Shown piece by piece: positions 27,248-36,445 of a stretch of DNA of 64,000 bases. The translations under genes and the position numbers were made by a program. Origin of the DNA: Endobugula sp047636495 (GTDB lineage: Bacteria; Pseudomonadota; Gammaproteobacteria; Pseudomonadales; Cellvibrionaceae); the NCBI GenBank assembly GCA_047636495.1, contig JBLILH010000003.1, positions 155,269 through 219,268 of the forward strand. Direction: 5' to 3'. Under the pieces are notes generated by a model, which made no database searches, was not told the DNA's origin, and worked only from the letters and a program-made list of their open reading frames with translations. Every line of letters starts with the position of its first letter. Position 1 is the first letter of the stretch.

Positions 27248-28345
27248 TTATTCGAAGTCTGCATCGGTTAACGCAATAAGTTCTTTTGCATTTCTAGCAT
27301 ATTTAGCACGAAGCGTATTTGATAAAGGAATCATCCCACGCTCAGTTAAGTAGCCTTCTGGTCCCCAAGTATTTTCATTAGTAAACTCGTTAATATATTC
27401 TTCTATACCAGGTACAACACCTACGTGATTTTTCTTAACGTAGAAGTAAAGTGGGCGAGCGATCGGGTAACTTTTATCTGCAATCGTATCAAACGTTGGA
27501 GAATTGCCTTCGATCACCGACCCTTGCACTTTAGACGAATTTTCTTCTAGAAAACTAAAACCAAAGATGCCGAACGCTTCTGGGTTTTTAGTTAGTTTTT
27601 GCACGATTAAGTTATCGTTTTCGCCCGACTCGATATAAGCGCCATCTTCGCGAATGTTATGACAAATACCTTTATATTTGTTTTTAAGAGATGTTGATAA
27701 TGCTTTATCACCGGCTTTTTTGGCTGACTTTGACTGTGACTTAATATCTTTGATCCAATCCACTTTCTTACAACCGCCTTCCATTGCTAGCTCGGCGAAT
27801 GCATCTCGTGTACCTGATGTTGGAGGAGGACCAAATACTGCAATGTTTGTTGCAGGCAATGTAGGGTTCACATCTTTCCATGTTTTATATGGGTTAGGCA
27901 TTAATGTAGCAGAGCCATCCGTGTTAGGGACATCTTTCGCTAGAGCCAAGAATAAATCCTTACGGCTTAATTGCATGGGCTCATTCACTTTTGCATTCGC
28001 AACAACGATACCGTCGAAGCCGATTAGCACTTCAACAACCTCTGTTCCGCTAGCAGTACATTTTTTGAACTCAGACACTTTCATACGACGTGACGCATTG
28101 GTAATATCTGGGTGCGATGTACCGTTACCAGAGCAAAATAACTTAGCGCCGCCACCTGAACCCGTAGATTCAATAGTCGGCGTCTTAAACTGTGTTGTTT
28201 TACCAAAACGCTCAGCAACGACTGTGGCAAATGGGTAGACGGTTGATGAGCCAACGATGCTTATATTGTCACGTGCCGATGCATTCATGCCTGTCATAGT
28301 TAGTGCTGAAACGGCAACTGCCGCGGCTAATTTTAATGTTTTCAC
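27248..28345 (-). CDS. pstS: Periplasmic phosphate-binding protein PstS
   Basis: A 365-residue precursor with a signal peptide (MKTLKLAAAVAVSALTMTG... up to ASA). The mature start ISIVGSSTVYPFA and the STGSGGGAKLFCSGNG loop are the phosphate-contact motifs, and VFGPPPTSGTRDAFAELAM is the second phosphate site. It delivers phosphate to the PstC-PstA channel. The gene is separated from pstCAB-phoU by about 3.3 kb and has its own Pho box and terminator, so it can be made in excess. Confidence 0.96.
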   Translation of the reverse strand: MKTLKLAAAVAVSALTMTGMNASARDNISIVGSSTVYPFATVVAERFGKTTQFKTPTIESTGSGGGAKLFCSGNGTSHPDITNASRRMKVSEFKKCTASGTEVVEVLIGFDGIVVANAKVNEPMQLSRKDLFLALAKDVPNTDGSATLMPNPYKTWKDVNPTLPATNIAVFGPPPTSGTRDAFAELAMEGGCKKVDWIKDIKSQSKSAKKAGDKALSTSLKNKYKGICHNIREDGAYIESGENDNLIVQKLTKNPEAFGIFGFSFLEENSSKVQGSVIEGNSPTFDTIADKSYPIARPLYFYVKKNHVGVVPGIEEYINEFTNENTWGPEGYLTERGMIPLSNTLRAKYARNAKELIALTDADFE

Positions 28346-28448
28346 ATTGACCCCCTAAAGGACATTATATTGATAGATAATATGGTAGACAAGATGGGTT
28401 AATAAAAAATACGTTCTTTTACAAATCAATCAATCTCTAGTGGGAAGT

Positions 28449-28482
28449 ATCATAAGTGCCAAAGATGACAATTATATGACAA
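28449..28482 (-). promoter_or_regulatory. Pho box and -10 element of pstS
   Basis: On the minus strand TTGTCATATAATTGTCAT (28482 to 28465) matches 15 of 18 Pho-box positions. Ten nt later TATGAT (28454-28449) is a near-perfect -10 hexamer. The pstS start lies about 104 nt downstream. Confidence 0.82.
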
Positions 28483-28696
28483 CGCTTTCTTATGCTGTAA
28501 AACTTCGGAGTACTTACAAGTTATGCGGGTAATGCCCAGCAATAGTTTCGGTGGTATACTGCTGATGATTTTTTGATGACTATGCCCACGTTAAACCGTG
28601 TGTCAGCTCATCAAGTCTTGATCTGTATCATTCACGTATTGAGGCATAGTGGCCTACAATTTTTTTTATCCTTAAAATTACCGACAGGAAAGCATT

Positions 28697-28954
28697 GTGA
28701 AAGCTATTTTCTCTACCATCATCTGCGTATTACTTGCCAGTGCATGCAGTAGTAAACCGACCCAAATTGATGATGTTGCTGACACAGCGAAACTAGGTGA
28801 TGACAAGGTTGTTTACAATACCGAAGAGCCTACGTCTTATGGTGAGTACCGCCAATGGCGCAAACAGAATGACCCTGCCAGTGAAGCCTATGCAGATTAC
28901 CGAGAATGGCAGATTAACTACCGTAAGTGGAAGCTAAAACAAGAACAACTTTAA
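28697..28954 (+). CDS. Small lipoprotein with Tyr/Trp-rich tail
   Basis: An 85-residue putative lipoprotein: signal to LASAC, lipid cysteine at residue 17. The GTG start at 28697 has AGGAA six nt upstream. The acidic middle is followed by YGEYRQW and YADYREW motifs with 16 residues between the two Trp, then YRKWK. The same pattern occurs in the lipoprotein at 36446-36820. I do not recognise a described family. It is divergent from pstS, so the Pho-box region lies upstream of it too, although 215 nt away. Confidence 0.75.
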   Translation: MKAIFSTIICVLLASACSSKPTQIDDVADTAKLGDDKVVYNTEEPTSYGEYRQWRKQNDPASEAYADYREWQINYRKWKLKQEQL

Positions 28955-29029
28955 CACTCCCTGTTGTTACGCCCTAGTTCGCGTCAATATCACTATTAGA
29001 ATAGACAGCGTATTTTTACCAAAAAATTC

Positions 29030-29803
29030 TTATTGTTCTTCTCGAGTAAACACCCATTCTTTATCGTTTGATTGACTAGCTTGGTAACGGTATCCAGCGG
29101 CATCAAATTTCTTTAGGCCGTCGGCCTCTATCAATTGATTTTTAATGACGTAAGCAGCCATCATTCCTCGAGCTTTTTTAGCGTAGAAGCTAATTATTTT
29201 ATATACACCGTTTTTCTCATCTTTAAAAACTGGCGTGATGACACTAGCGTTAAGTGCCTTAGTATTCACCGATATAAAGTATTCTTTAGAGGCTAAGTTC
29301 ACTAACACCTGACTATTGTTCTTTTTCAGCTGGCAGTTAAGTTGTTGAGTGATTTTATCGCCCCAGAACGCGTACAAGTCTTTTCCTTTACTATTGTTAA
29401 ACCGAGTACCCATTTCTAGGCGATACGCTTGCATAAGGTCTAATGGCCGTAACACCCCGTACAGGCCGGATAATATGGCCAAATATTGTTGTGCGAACGT
29501 TAGCTCTTGCGGCGTAAACGATTCCGCTCCCAAACCCACATAGACATCGCCTTTAAAGCTCAACATCGCTTGCTTGGCATTCTCTTTAGTAAATGGCTGT
29601 TGCCATTCTTGATAACGGTCATAGTTCAGTGTGCCCAGCTTATCGCTAATGTGCATCAATGCAGACACATCCTGTGGCGCTAACAATTTGAGCTCTTTTA
29701 TCAGCTGCCCGGCCTCTGCCAAGAATTGCGGCTGGGTACTTTTGGTCACAGCTGTTTGGTTTTCTGTATCTAATTTTTTCGCTGGCGATATGACCATTAA
29801 CAT
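29030..29803 (-). CDS. yaaA: YaaA-family peroxide stress protein (DUF328)
   Basis: A 257-residue cytoplasmic protein. The start MLMVISPAKKLD is the family signature; YVGLGAESFT, LYGVLRPLDLMQAYRLEMGT and VINLASKEY-like (VNLASKEYF) further confirm it, with the C-terminal helix KARGMMAAYVIKN. In E. coli YaaA lowers free iron during peroxide stress and has a DNA-binding fold. It is a single gene here with no ribosome-site anomaly. Confidence 0.95.
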   Translation of the reverse strand: MLMVISPAKKLDTENQTAVTKSTQPQFLAEAGQLIKELKLLAPQDVSALMHISDKLGTLNYDRYQEWQQPFTKENAKQAMLSFKGDVYVGLGAESFTPQELTFAQQYLAILSGLYGVLRPLDLMQAYRLEMGTRFNNSKGKDLYAFWGDKITQQLNCQLKKNNSQVLVNLASKEYFISVNTKALNASVITPVFKDEKNGVYKIISFYAKKARGMMAAYVIKNQLIEADGLKKFDAAGYRYQASQSNDKEWVFTREEQ

Positions 29804-29859
29804 ATAATTAACCTTTTACAATCAAGTGAAGTTACCATTGTGGGGGAGTATCGCACGTG

Positions 29860-30342
29860 TTATTCGGGCTGAAGAATGTCGAGCCACCAGTTTAATGGGG
29901 TGACTCCATCTTCAGGATCGTAAACATTGCCGTAAATCCACAGGCCACCTGCACTGGTGACGTATTGATTCAATAGGCTTTCTATCGCCGTAAAACCACA
30001 ACTAACATGAATACTATAAATAAGAAAACGCGCTGTTTCGGTATCCAAATCCCCCCCTAGTTTTTCAAGCTCAGGAGTTAATTGCTCACTTATTTCTGCC
30101 AGATGACTTTTAGCATACACTCGAATACATAAATTACCGCTGCGTTGCTTAATTTCAAACTCTTTAGAGTCCTCCAATAACGTCACTTCATCACCGCCCG
30201 CCAATCCCTTAATGAAGGCTGGGGACTTAACCAGTTGAAAGCTTTCGTCGCCATTTTGTCGTACCGATAGACGCTCAACGACTGGATGACCCTGTGGATC
30301 GTTACCTGCAAATAGTTCAATGACTTGGAGTGCTGAGGTCAT
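29860..30342 (-). CDS. DUF4265-like hypothetical protein
   Basis: A 160-residue soluble protein. Segments VERLSVRQNGDESFQLVKSP, GLAGGDEVTLL, IRVYAKSHL and the C-terminal GNVYDPEDGVTPLNWWLDIL resemble DUF4265 proteins (length 110-160 residues), although I assign the family from memory of its pattern. No signal peptide or membrane segment. It lies 56 nt upstream of yaaA in the same direction and could share transcription. Confidence 0.62.
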   Translation of the reverse strand: MTSALQVIELFAGNDPQGHPVVERLSVRQNGDESFQLVKSPAFIKGLAGGDEVTLLEDSKEFEIKQRSGNLCIRVYAKSHLAEISEQLTPELEKLGGDLDTETARFLIYSIHVSCGFTAIESLLNQYVTSAGGLWIYGNVYDPEDGVTPLNWWLDILQPE

Positions 30343-30504
30343 TACCGCTGTTACCTTTTGTGAGTGGCTTTGTTCTTATTCGTGTCCGCTGCATTTATCC
30401 GTACCGCTGACCAAATGGCGTGTTATCTTTGGATCGATTTTTTTATTATACGATAATTAGTAAACGATCACATGAGCTACCGACTATATTCCTTTATCAA
30501 AATA

Positions 30505-31579
30505 ATATGAGTTGTCGCTATCGCTATCATTACTGGGTGTGAAATCAATCCTGCAACCGGCAAAAAACAATTTTCCTTCCTCAGCTTAGTGCACGCAATG
30601 GCTATCTGCGGGCAACAAAATGAATCTCGCCAGCCATTACAAGGGGGAGCTTTTACTGTTGACCCTGCGCGTAATGAATATGTCGAGAATATTGGTCAAA
30701 GATTAGCCGCTTTAAATAGTGAGTCTGACCTGTCTTATGCGATCGTAGTATTGAAAAATGACATTCCCAATTCTTGGGCGTTGCCCGGTGGAAAAATCTG
30801 GATTAACCGCGGTTTGTTAGTGTTATTAGACTGTGAAGCTCAGTTAGCGGGCTTGGGCGCTTTTGCAGTGCAGGCGCGCTATGGTCGTCGCCAAGCACTA
30901 GACGCCGACTTCTTCGGGATTAATTACATGGTAAATGCCAGCTATGCTCCGCAAGCAGCAGTAAATTTATCACAGACGATTTTTACGTCTATCGCAAAAT
31001 AGCTCACAAAGGAAATGGCTTGACGACTTATTTGCGAACCATCCACCCTCTTCACAACGCGTCCACAAAAACCAAGGACTCGCCTTACGCTTAACTGATG
31101 GCAAACCCAACAAAGCCGAATATCAAAAAGCCATTAGCCACATCATTAAAGACAAAAAAGCGTATACCATACGTGAGAAAACCATGTACTAGCACAGACA
31201 AAAGCCTATACAGGCTCCTTCAGTAAGTCACCTATCGACCAGCAACCTGAAGCAGCGCACTTTTATATCACAAAAGGCCGACTGTTAACCGAAATGTAAA
31301 GGGCAGTGGACGCGCTAAAGGCATTTGGCAAAGTCACTACGCTAGAGCTTAGTGACTTTGTTGGATTTTTTGACCGAGGCTTAACCCAGCAATCTTTAAG
31401 CAATTATAATACGGCCGAAAATATTTAATAACGAACAACTTTTTTTAGGGACTGGCGTAACAAGCTATTATTTAGGTGGTATTGCTCACTCTAAAGACCA
31501 ACGTGCAGCACAGAGCTGGCGAGGTATAGCGGAGGCGGCAACTAAAAAACTGCCAATACCCAATATTCATCAGTGGTAA
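30505..31579 (+). pseudogene. M48 metalloprotease with TPR tail (BepA-type), decayed
   Basis: Reassembled frames give a lipoprotein signal (VVAIAIITGC), the EINPATGKKQFSFLS mature start, VENIGQRLAALN, NSWALPGGKIWINRGLLVLL, then a deletion where HExxH should be, DADFFGINYMVNASY, WLDDLFANHPPSSQRV, and TPR-like QPEAAHFYITKGRLLTEM, RGLTQQSLSNYNTAEN, GVTSYYLGGIAHSKDQRAA. This is the layout of BepA/LoiP-type M48 proteases. The start is lost, stops and frameshifts occur near 31000, 31192, 31300 and 31430, and the zinc-binding motif is missing. The longest intact piece is 30589-31002. Confidence 0.82.
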
Positions 31580-31649
31580 CTCTCTGATGCTGTACACAGA
31601 AAATGCCGACATTATGTCGACATTATTTGTGTTGGACACACCGACAACA

Positions 31650-32369
31650 TTACATTTCTTTATTAATCTGAATGGCCATTTCTTCTGCTGTTTTGTGCCG
31701 AACATCCAAGCCTTTGACTAAATAAAATACTTGCTCAGCAATATTACCGGCATGATCACCAATTCTCTCCAGAGAACGTAGCGCCCATATCACATTCATA
31801 GATCGACCAATATTGCGCGGGTCTTCCATCATATAAGTGATTAATTCTCGCATGGCCGTGCCATATTCACGATCAATTTCTTTATCTTTATTAACCACTT
31901 TTAGTGCCATATTAATATCGTAACGCGCAAACGCCGTTAGCGTATCATTAACAATTTGCTGTACATGTCGACCTAAATTACGTAATTCACTAAAACCATG
32001 CGGCAAATCATTCCATTCTGAAATAGCCACCGCCATTTTAGCAATTTTATTCGCCTCATCGCCAATGCGCTCTAAGTCCCGCGTCGCTTTAGAGATTGCC
32101 ATGACTAAACGCAAGTCAGATGCTGTAGGCTGACGTCGGGCGATAATTTGTGTACACAAGTCATCGAGTGACATTTCTCTTTCGTCGACTTCTTCTTCTA
32201 CACGCATGACCTTCTGTGCTAGTTCTACATCGACATCAGTAATAGCAGTTACTGCATCGACAATTTGCTGCTCAACAATCCCACCGAGCTCTAAAAACTC
32301 TGTTTTCAGGTCGTCTAACGCCGTGTTGTACTGTTGCGATATATGACGATCGATATTTAACTTGTCCAT
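31650..32369 (-). CDS. phoU: Phosphate transport regulator PhoU
   Basis: A 239-residue cytoplasmic protein of two three-helix bundles that connects Pst transport state to PhoR. Metal-cluster motifs are present: E-x3-D-x3-D-type segments around RDLERIGDEANKIAKMA in the first half and LRSLERIGDHAGNIAEQV in the second. It is the last gene of pstC-pstA-pstB-phoU, 69 nt after pstB. Confidence 0.97.
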   Translation of the reverse strand: MDKLNIDRHISQQYNTALDDLKTEFLELGGIVEQQIVDAVTAITDVDVELAQKVMRVEEEVDEREMSLDDLCTQIIARRQPTASDLRLVMAISKATRDLERIGDEANKIAKMAVAISEWNDLPHGFSELRNLGRHVQQIVNDTLTAFARYDINMALKVVNKDKEIDREYGTAMRELITYMMEDPRNIGRSMNVIWALRSLERIGDHAGNIAEQVFYLVKGLDVRHKTAEEMAIQINKEM

Positions 32370-32438
32370 CTTTTGCTCCGCGTATGACCGCTAGAATAAT
32401 ATTGCATGTATAAAAAATTATTGCTTGCCCTTAATCCG

Positions 32439-33320
32439 CTAGCCAAATCGACCTGTGATATAGGCTTCGGTTAAATCATGATCCGGATTAGTGAATACTT
32501 TCTCTGTTTCGTTGACTTCGATCAGCTTACCCAAATGGAAGTAAGCCGTACGGTGCGATACTCTAGCGGCTTGCTGCATAGAGTGCGTCACGATCGCAAT
32601 GGTATAATTTTGACTCAGTTCATCAATTAACTCTTCAATTTTTGCTGTTGCTATAGGATCTAACGCTGAGCAAGGCTCGTCCATTAAAATCACTTCTGGG
32701 CTAACAGCAATAGTTCTGGCAATACATAACCGCTGTTGCTGGCCACCGGATAAGCCAGTACCTGGTTGCTGCAAACGATCTTTTACCTCGTTCCACAGAC
32801 CCGCTTTGTGTAAACTTGTTTCTACAATTTCATCTAAATCTGAACGCCGATCAGCTAATCCATGTATCCGTGCGCCATAGGCAACGTTGTCATAAATAGA
32901 CTTAGGAAATGGATTGGGTTTTTGAAAAACCATACCAACGCGTGCGCGCAACGGCACAACATCCATTTTCTTGTCATTGATATTCTGATCTTCTAAAAAA
33001 AAATTCCCCGTCACTCGGCAAGTATCTATGGTGTCGTTCATACGATTTAAGCAACGTAAAAATGTCGATTTACCGCAACCCGATGGACCAATCATAGCCA
33101 CTACTTCATTGGTCCCTATATCGAGATTAACATCATAAATGGCCTGTTTTTCACCATAAAAGACATCTACATTGGTCATAGACATTTTTGCATTTTCGCT
33201 AAATGCTTGGCCAACGGTGGTGTATGCATCACTATTTTCTTCAGTGATTTTATTGGCTTTTACCGCTTTTTTTTCTCTTTTAAGCGGAGGCGTGGATTCT
33301 GCAATAGCACTATCGTTCAT
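32439..33320 (-). CDS. pstB: Phosphate ABC transporter ATPase PstB
   Basis: A 293-residue ATP-binding subunit. Walker A GPSGCGKST, the signature LSGGQQQRL, Walker B VILMDEPCSALDP and the switch His in IVTHSM are intact. The first 45 residues are a polar extension not present in the 257-residue E. coli protein; an internal start at the Met near KMSMTNVDVFYG would give the short form. The extended start is preferred only because it directly follows pstA with a 27-nt gap. Confidence 0.96.
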   Translation of the reverse strand: MNDSAIAESTPPLKREKKAVKANKITEENSDAYTTVGQAFSENAKMSMTNVDVFYGEKQAIYDVNLDIGTNEVVAMIGPSGCGKSTFLRCLNRMNDTIDTCRVTGNFFLEDQNINDKKMDVVPLRARVGMVFQKPNPFPKSIYDNVAYGARIHGLADRRSDLDEIVETSLHKAGLWNEVKDRLQQPGTGLSGGQQQRLCIARTIAVSPEVILMDEPCSALDPIATAKIEELIDELSQNYTIAIVTHSMQQAARVSHRTAYFHLGKLIEVNETEKVFTNPDHDLTEAYITGRFG

Positions 33321-33347
33321 GGAGCATACCTAATTCAAAAAAATGGG

Positions 33348-34637
33348 TTACCAGCGACGTTCAAGGCGACGGCGCGCCCAAACAGCTAACGTATTCATCA
33401 CAATTAAAAACATCAATAATACTAAGATAGCGGCCGATGCTTTTTCACTAAAGCCCGCATCTGCGTTTCTAAACCACTGAAAAATTTGCATCGGCAGTGC
33501 CGTTGCTGGGTCAGTGAAACCAGTCGGCACTTCAGGAATAAAGGCTGCCATACCAATCATCAATAGCGGTGCACTTTCACCTAACGCTTGCGCTAAGCCA
33601 ATAATGGTACCCGTCAGCATTCCCGGCATTGCAAGCGGCAGAACATGGTGCAATGTCACCTGCATTTTTGACGCGCCCAGTCCATAAGCTGCCTGCCGAA
33701 TAGAGGGTGGGACTGCTTTAATAGATGCTCGGCTAGAAATGATGATGGTTGGCAACGTCATAAGCGACAGCACGAAACCGCCCACCAAAGGTGTTGAGCG
33801 AGGAAAACCAAAGAACGCTAAAAAGATCGCTAAGCCAAGCAAACCGAATATTATAGAGGGCACAGCCGCCAGATTATTGATATTTACTTCTATTAAATCT
33901 GTCCATTTATTTTTAGGCGCATACTCTTCTAGGTAAATTGCCGTAGCGAGACCAATGGGAAAAGAAATGGCTAGCGTCACTATTAGCAGATAAAACGAAC
34001 CCATCACTGCACCGCGAATGCCAGCCTCTTCTGAATGTGCCGAATCGCCTGTTTTGAAGAAAGCCCAATTGATTTTCCGCTTTAGCTCTCCAGAGTCAAC
34101 TGCATTATGTATCCACTGCAGCTGCCTTTCGCTAAATTCATGTTTCCCTTGTTCACCGGGCTCATTGATTCTTTTTAGATAGAAATCAACTTTGTCATCC
34201 ACTAAGGCCCAAACGGTTGTTTGGGTATTGATGATCGCTTTAGCGTCTATTTTAAATCGATCTTGTAGTAGATAACCTGTACCATCAACGGAAAACAGGT
34301 CACGCGCTTCGCTTTTTTCTTTACGTGTCTGCACATCGAAATGGCCATAAATACCTTTTTTAACGACGCCGGAATAATTAGCCGCTAGTATTTGATTAAG
34401 ATTATCGACATCGCTAATCCCCAGTACATCTGCACTGAGCTCTACCGGTATTTCTATATAATGATACGTAAAGCCTCTTAGCCCCTTACCAATAATGTTA
34501 GTAAAAAGAAACAATACGCATAACAAACCAAAGGCAACGGAGATGATCCCATAAAAACGAAAACGCTTTTCTGCCCGGTGGCGTTTACCTAGCGTACGAT
34601 TGACCCTATCAATAGTTTTTTCTATCGGCTTATTCAT
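33348..34637 (-). CDS. pstA: Phosphate ABC transporter permease PstA
   Basis: A 429-residue permease. The first 200 residues hold one membrane helix and a periplasmic insertion (DVLGISDVDNLNQILAANYS) as in the large pseudomonad-type PstA. The core permease domain follows from GAVMGSFYLLIVTLAISFPI, with the EAA loop QAAYGLGASKMQVTLHHVLP that contacts PstB. The start overlaps the pstC end by 8 nt, indicating coupling. Confidence 0.95.
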   Translation of the reverse strand: MNKPIEKTIDRVNRTLGKRHRAEKRFRFYGIISVAFGLLCVLFLFTNIIGKGLRGFTYHYIEIPVELSADVLGISDVDNLNQILAANYSGVVKKGIYGHFDVQTRKEKSEARDLFSVDGTGYLLQDRFKIDAKAIINTQTTVWALVDDKVDFYLKRINEPGEQGKHEFSERQLQWIHNAVDSGELKRKINWAFFKTGDSAHSEEAGIRGAVMGSFYLLIVTLAISFPIGLATAIYLEEYAPKNKWTDLIEVNINNLAAVPSIIFGLLGLAIFLAFFGFPRSTPLVGGFVLSLMTLPTIIISSRASIKAVPPSIRQAAYGLGASKMQVTLHHVLPLAMPGMLTGTIIGLAQALGESAPLLMIGMAAFIPEVPTGFTDPATALPMQIFQWFRNADAGFSEKASAAILVLLMFLIVMNTLAVWARRRLERRW

Positions 34638-36048
34638 ATTGTTCTCGATACTTCTTCACAATATTGAGCGCTAGAAAATTAAGCCCCAATGTAATAATAA
34701 ATAACACTAGCCCCAGTGCAAATGCAGCGAGTGTTTTTGCACTATCAAATTCGTGATCGCCAATTAACAATGTCGTCATTTGAACCGTTACTGTTGTTAC
34801 CGACTCTAGGGGATTGAAGGTGAGTTTAGCAGCCGTACCGACGGCCATCACCACAATCATGGTTTCACCGATTGCTCTAGAAATAGCCAATAATATTGCA
34901 CCTACAATACCGGGAAGTGCTGCGGGAAAAATAACTTTTTTAATGGTTTCTGACTGCGTCGAACCGAGCGCATAAGCGCCATCTCGAAGTGATTGCGGTA
35001 CTGCGTTGATCACATCGTCAGAAAGTGAGGAAACAAACGGGATGATCATTACACCCATTACTAACCCCGCTGCCAAGGCACTTTCGCCTGACACGTGTAA
35101 TGGTCCGAAACTAACACCTAAAAACGCCAAATCAACACCGATGCCATGTAGAGTACTTTTAATCATTGGCGCTATTGTCAGTGCAGCAAAAAAGCCATAA
35201 ACAACGGTTGGAATACCCGCTAGTATTTCTAGGATGGGCTTTACAATGGCACGTACACGTCTACTCGCGTATTCAGACAAGTATATCGCTGTCATCAAAC
35301 CAGTAGGGACTGCCACTACCATGGCGATGGTCGATATGAGTAGTGTGCCCGTAAACAGCGGGACAGCCCCAAACGCACCTGAACTACCTACTTGATCAGC
35401 CCGGATGGAAAGCTGTGGACTCCATTGCGTGGTGAACAGAAACTCTGTTAGTGGCACTATCTGGAAAAAGCGAATGGATTCAAAAAGTACAGAGAAAATA
35501 ATGCCGACGGTGGTAAAAATTGCCAGTGTCGAACAAAGCAGCAGGAACAACATAAAAGCCCGCTCTACATGTGTTCTCGCGTTGGTTTCTGGTCTTAGCT
35601 GTGAGAAGGCCCAAAAACTTAAACCAAGAAAAGTACAAAGCACTGCGACAGTAAGGGCTGTACTACTGGTTTGACGCAACTCACTGATACGCTCTGCAAC
35701 CGCAATTAACTGGGGACTATCAATGGATGAAAACCCTACTCCGATACCCTCTATCGCACTCAGCAGAAGCTGCAGTTCACTTGCCGGCAATGCTCGCTGC
35801 TCTGGGGTCAAATATTGTGCTGCTAGCTGGAGAATAACGACATCATCGAATATCGTCCACAAACCAAAAATAATTAAACACGGGACTGCGCACCACAGTG
35901 CAGCTTGAACCCCATAAAAAACAGGCAAGGAATGTAAGTGGCGTATACCACCAAGATTTTTGGCTAAGGTAAGTGAGCGCTGGCGGCATAAATAGAATGT
36001 TGCCATTACACCAATCAAAACCAGAAGAAACAACATCGACAACGTCAT
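34630..36048 (-). CDS. pstC: Phosphate ABC transporter permease PstC
   Basis: A 472-residue permease, longer than the roughly 320-residue enteric type. An N-terminal hydrophobic region with extra helices (MLFLLVLIGVMATFYLC, VQAALWCAVPCLIIFGLW) precedes the permease core: FGAVPLFTGTLLISTIAMVV and the EAA loop DGAYALGSTQSETIKKVIFP. It forms the channel with PstA and is first in the operon. Confidence 0.95.
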   Translation of the reverse strand: MTLSMLFLLVLIGVMATFYLCRQRSLTLAKNLGGIRHLHSLPVFYGVQAALWCAVPCLIIFGLWTIFDDVVILQLAAQYLTPEQRALPASELQLLLSAIEGIGVGFSSIDSPQLIAVAERISELRQTSSTALTVAVLCTFLGLSFWAFSQLRPETNARTHVERAFMLFLLLCSTLAIFTTVGIIFSVLFESIRFFQIVPLTEFLFTTQWSPQLSIRADQVGSSGAFGAVPLFTGTLLISTIAMVVAVPTGLMTAIYLSEYASRRVRAIVKPILEILAGIPTVVYGFFAALTIAPMIKSTLHGIGVDLAFLGVSFGPLHVSGESALAAGLVMGVMIIPFVSSLSDDVINAVPQSLRDGAYALGSTQSETIKKVIFPAALPGIVGAILLAISRAIGETMIVVMAVGTAAKLTFNPLESVTTVTVQMTTLLIGDHEFDSAKTLAAFALGLVLFIITLGLNFLALNIVKKYREQYE

Positions 36049-36069
36049 AGGAAAAGCCAGACTATGTTA

Positions 36070-36119
36070 AAAAAAAATAAATAAGTAGGTAAATAAATAA
36101 GTGAATAAGTGAATAGGTA
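36070..36119. repeat. Short degenerate AT-rich tandem repeat
   Basis: Sequence just upstream of pstC consists of repeated AATAAGT/GAATAAGT/AAATAAAT-type words. It lies in the pstC leader region between the Pho promoter and the start codon and may be slippage-prone. Confidence 0.55.
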
Positions 36120-36191
36120 CGCGAACACAAACTCTTAAAATACGCCGGATATTGTTAGCTAAGACCGTGCATGCAATTATAGGGCAAACGT

Positions 36192-36225
36192 ATAATAACC
36201 GCCAGATGTGACATATTTATTACAA
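36192..36225 (-). promoter_or_regulatory. Pho box and -10 element of the pstCAB-phoU operon
   Basis: On the minus strand TTGTAATAAATATGTCAC (36225 to 36208) matches 15 of 18 Pho-box positions. Ten nt later TATTAT (36197-36192) forms a -10 hexamer. The leader to the pstC start is about 140 nt and contains the AT-rich repeat. Confidence 0.78.
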
Positions 36226-36377
36226 AAAGAGGGCAGCAACCTGATTAGACCGCTGCATACGTGCATTGACAGGCACATTGATACGTAAATTGATGGGTAA
36301 GTAAGTTGATAGATACTCTGGGGCGACAAGTCAACCCTGCTTGGTTTTCATTTCGCATTAATATCAGTAAACGAGTA

Positions 36378-36437
36378 TCTACACTATCTTCTACACTATC
36401 TTCTACGCTATCTTCTACGCTATCATCTACAGTATCA
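36378..36437. repeat. 12-bp tandem repeat, five copies
   Basis: Five consecutive units of the form TCTACxxTATCx: two TCTACACTATCT, one TCTACGCTATCT, one TCTACGCTATCA and one TCTACAGTATCA. The array ends 8 nt before the stop codon of the lipoprotein gene and lies between it and the pstC promoter. No function is evident. Confidence 0.88.
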
Positions 36438-36445
36438 TTTTCTGA

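Noticed and set aside
31320..31579. Separate M16 (insulinase-type) protease remnant
   Set aside because: First suspected, but the segments RGLTQQSLSNYNTAEN and GVTSYYLGG fit the TPR tail of the same BepA-type M48 gene, so one pseudogene is enough.
31472..31705. Minus-strand frame overlapping the phoU end and the protease relic
   Set aside because: It is antisense to the recognisable TPR part of the M48 relic and overlaps phoU; it has no family character.
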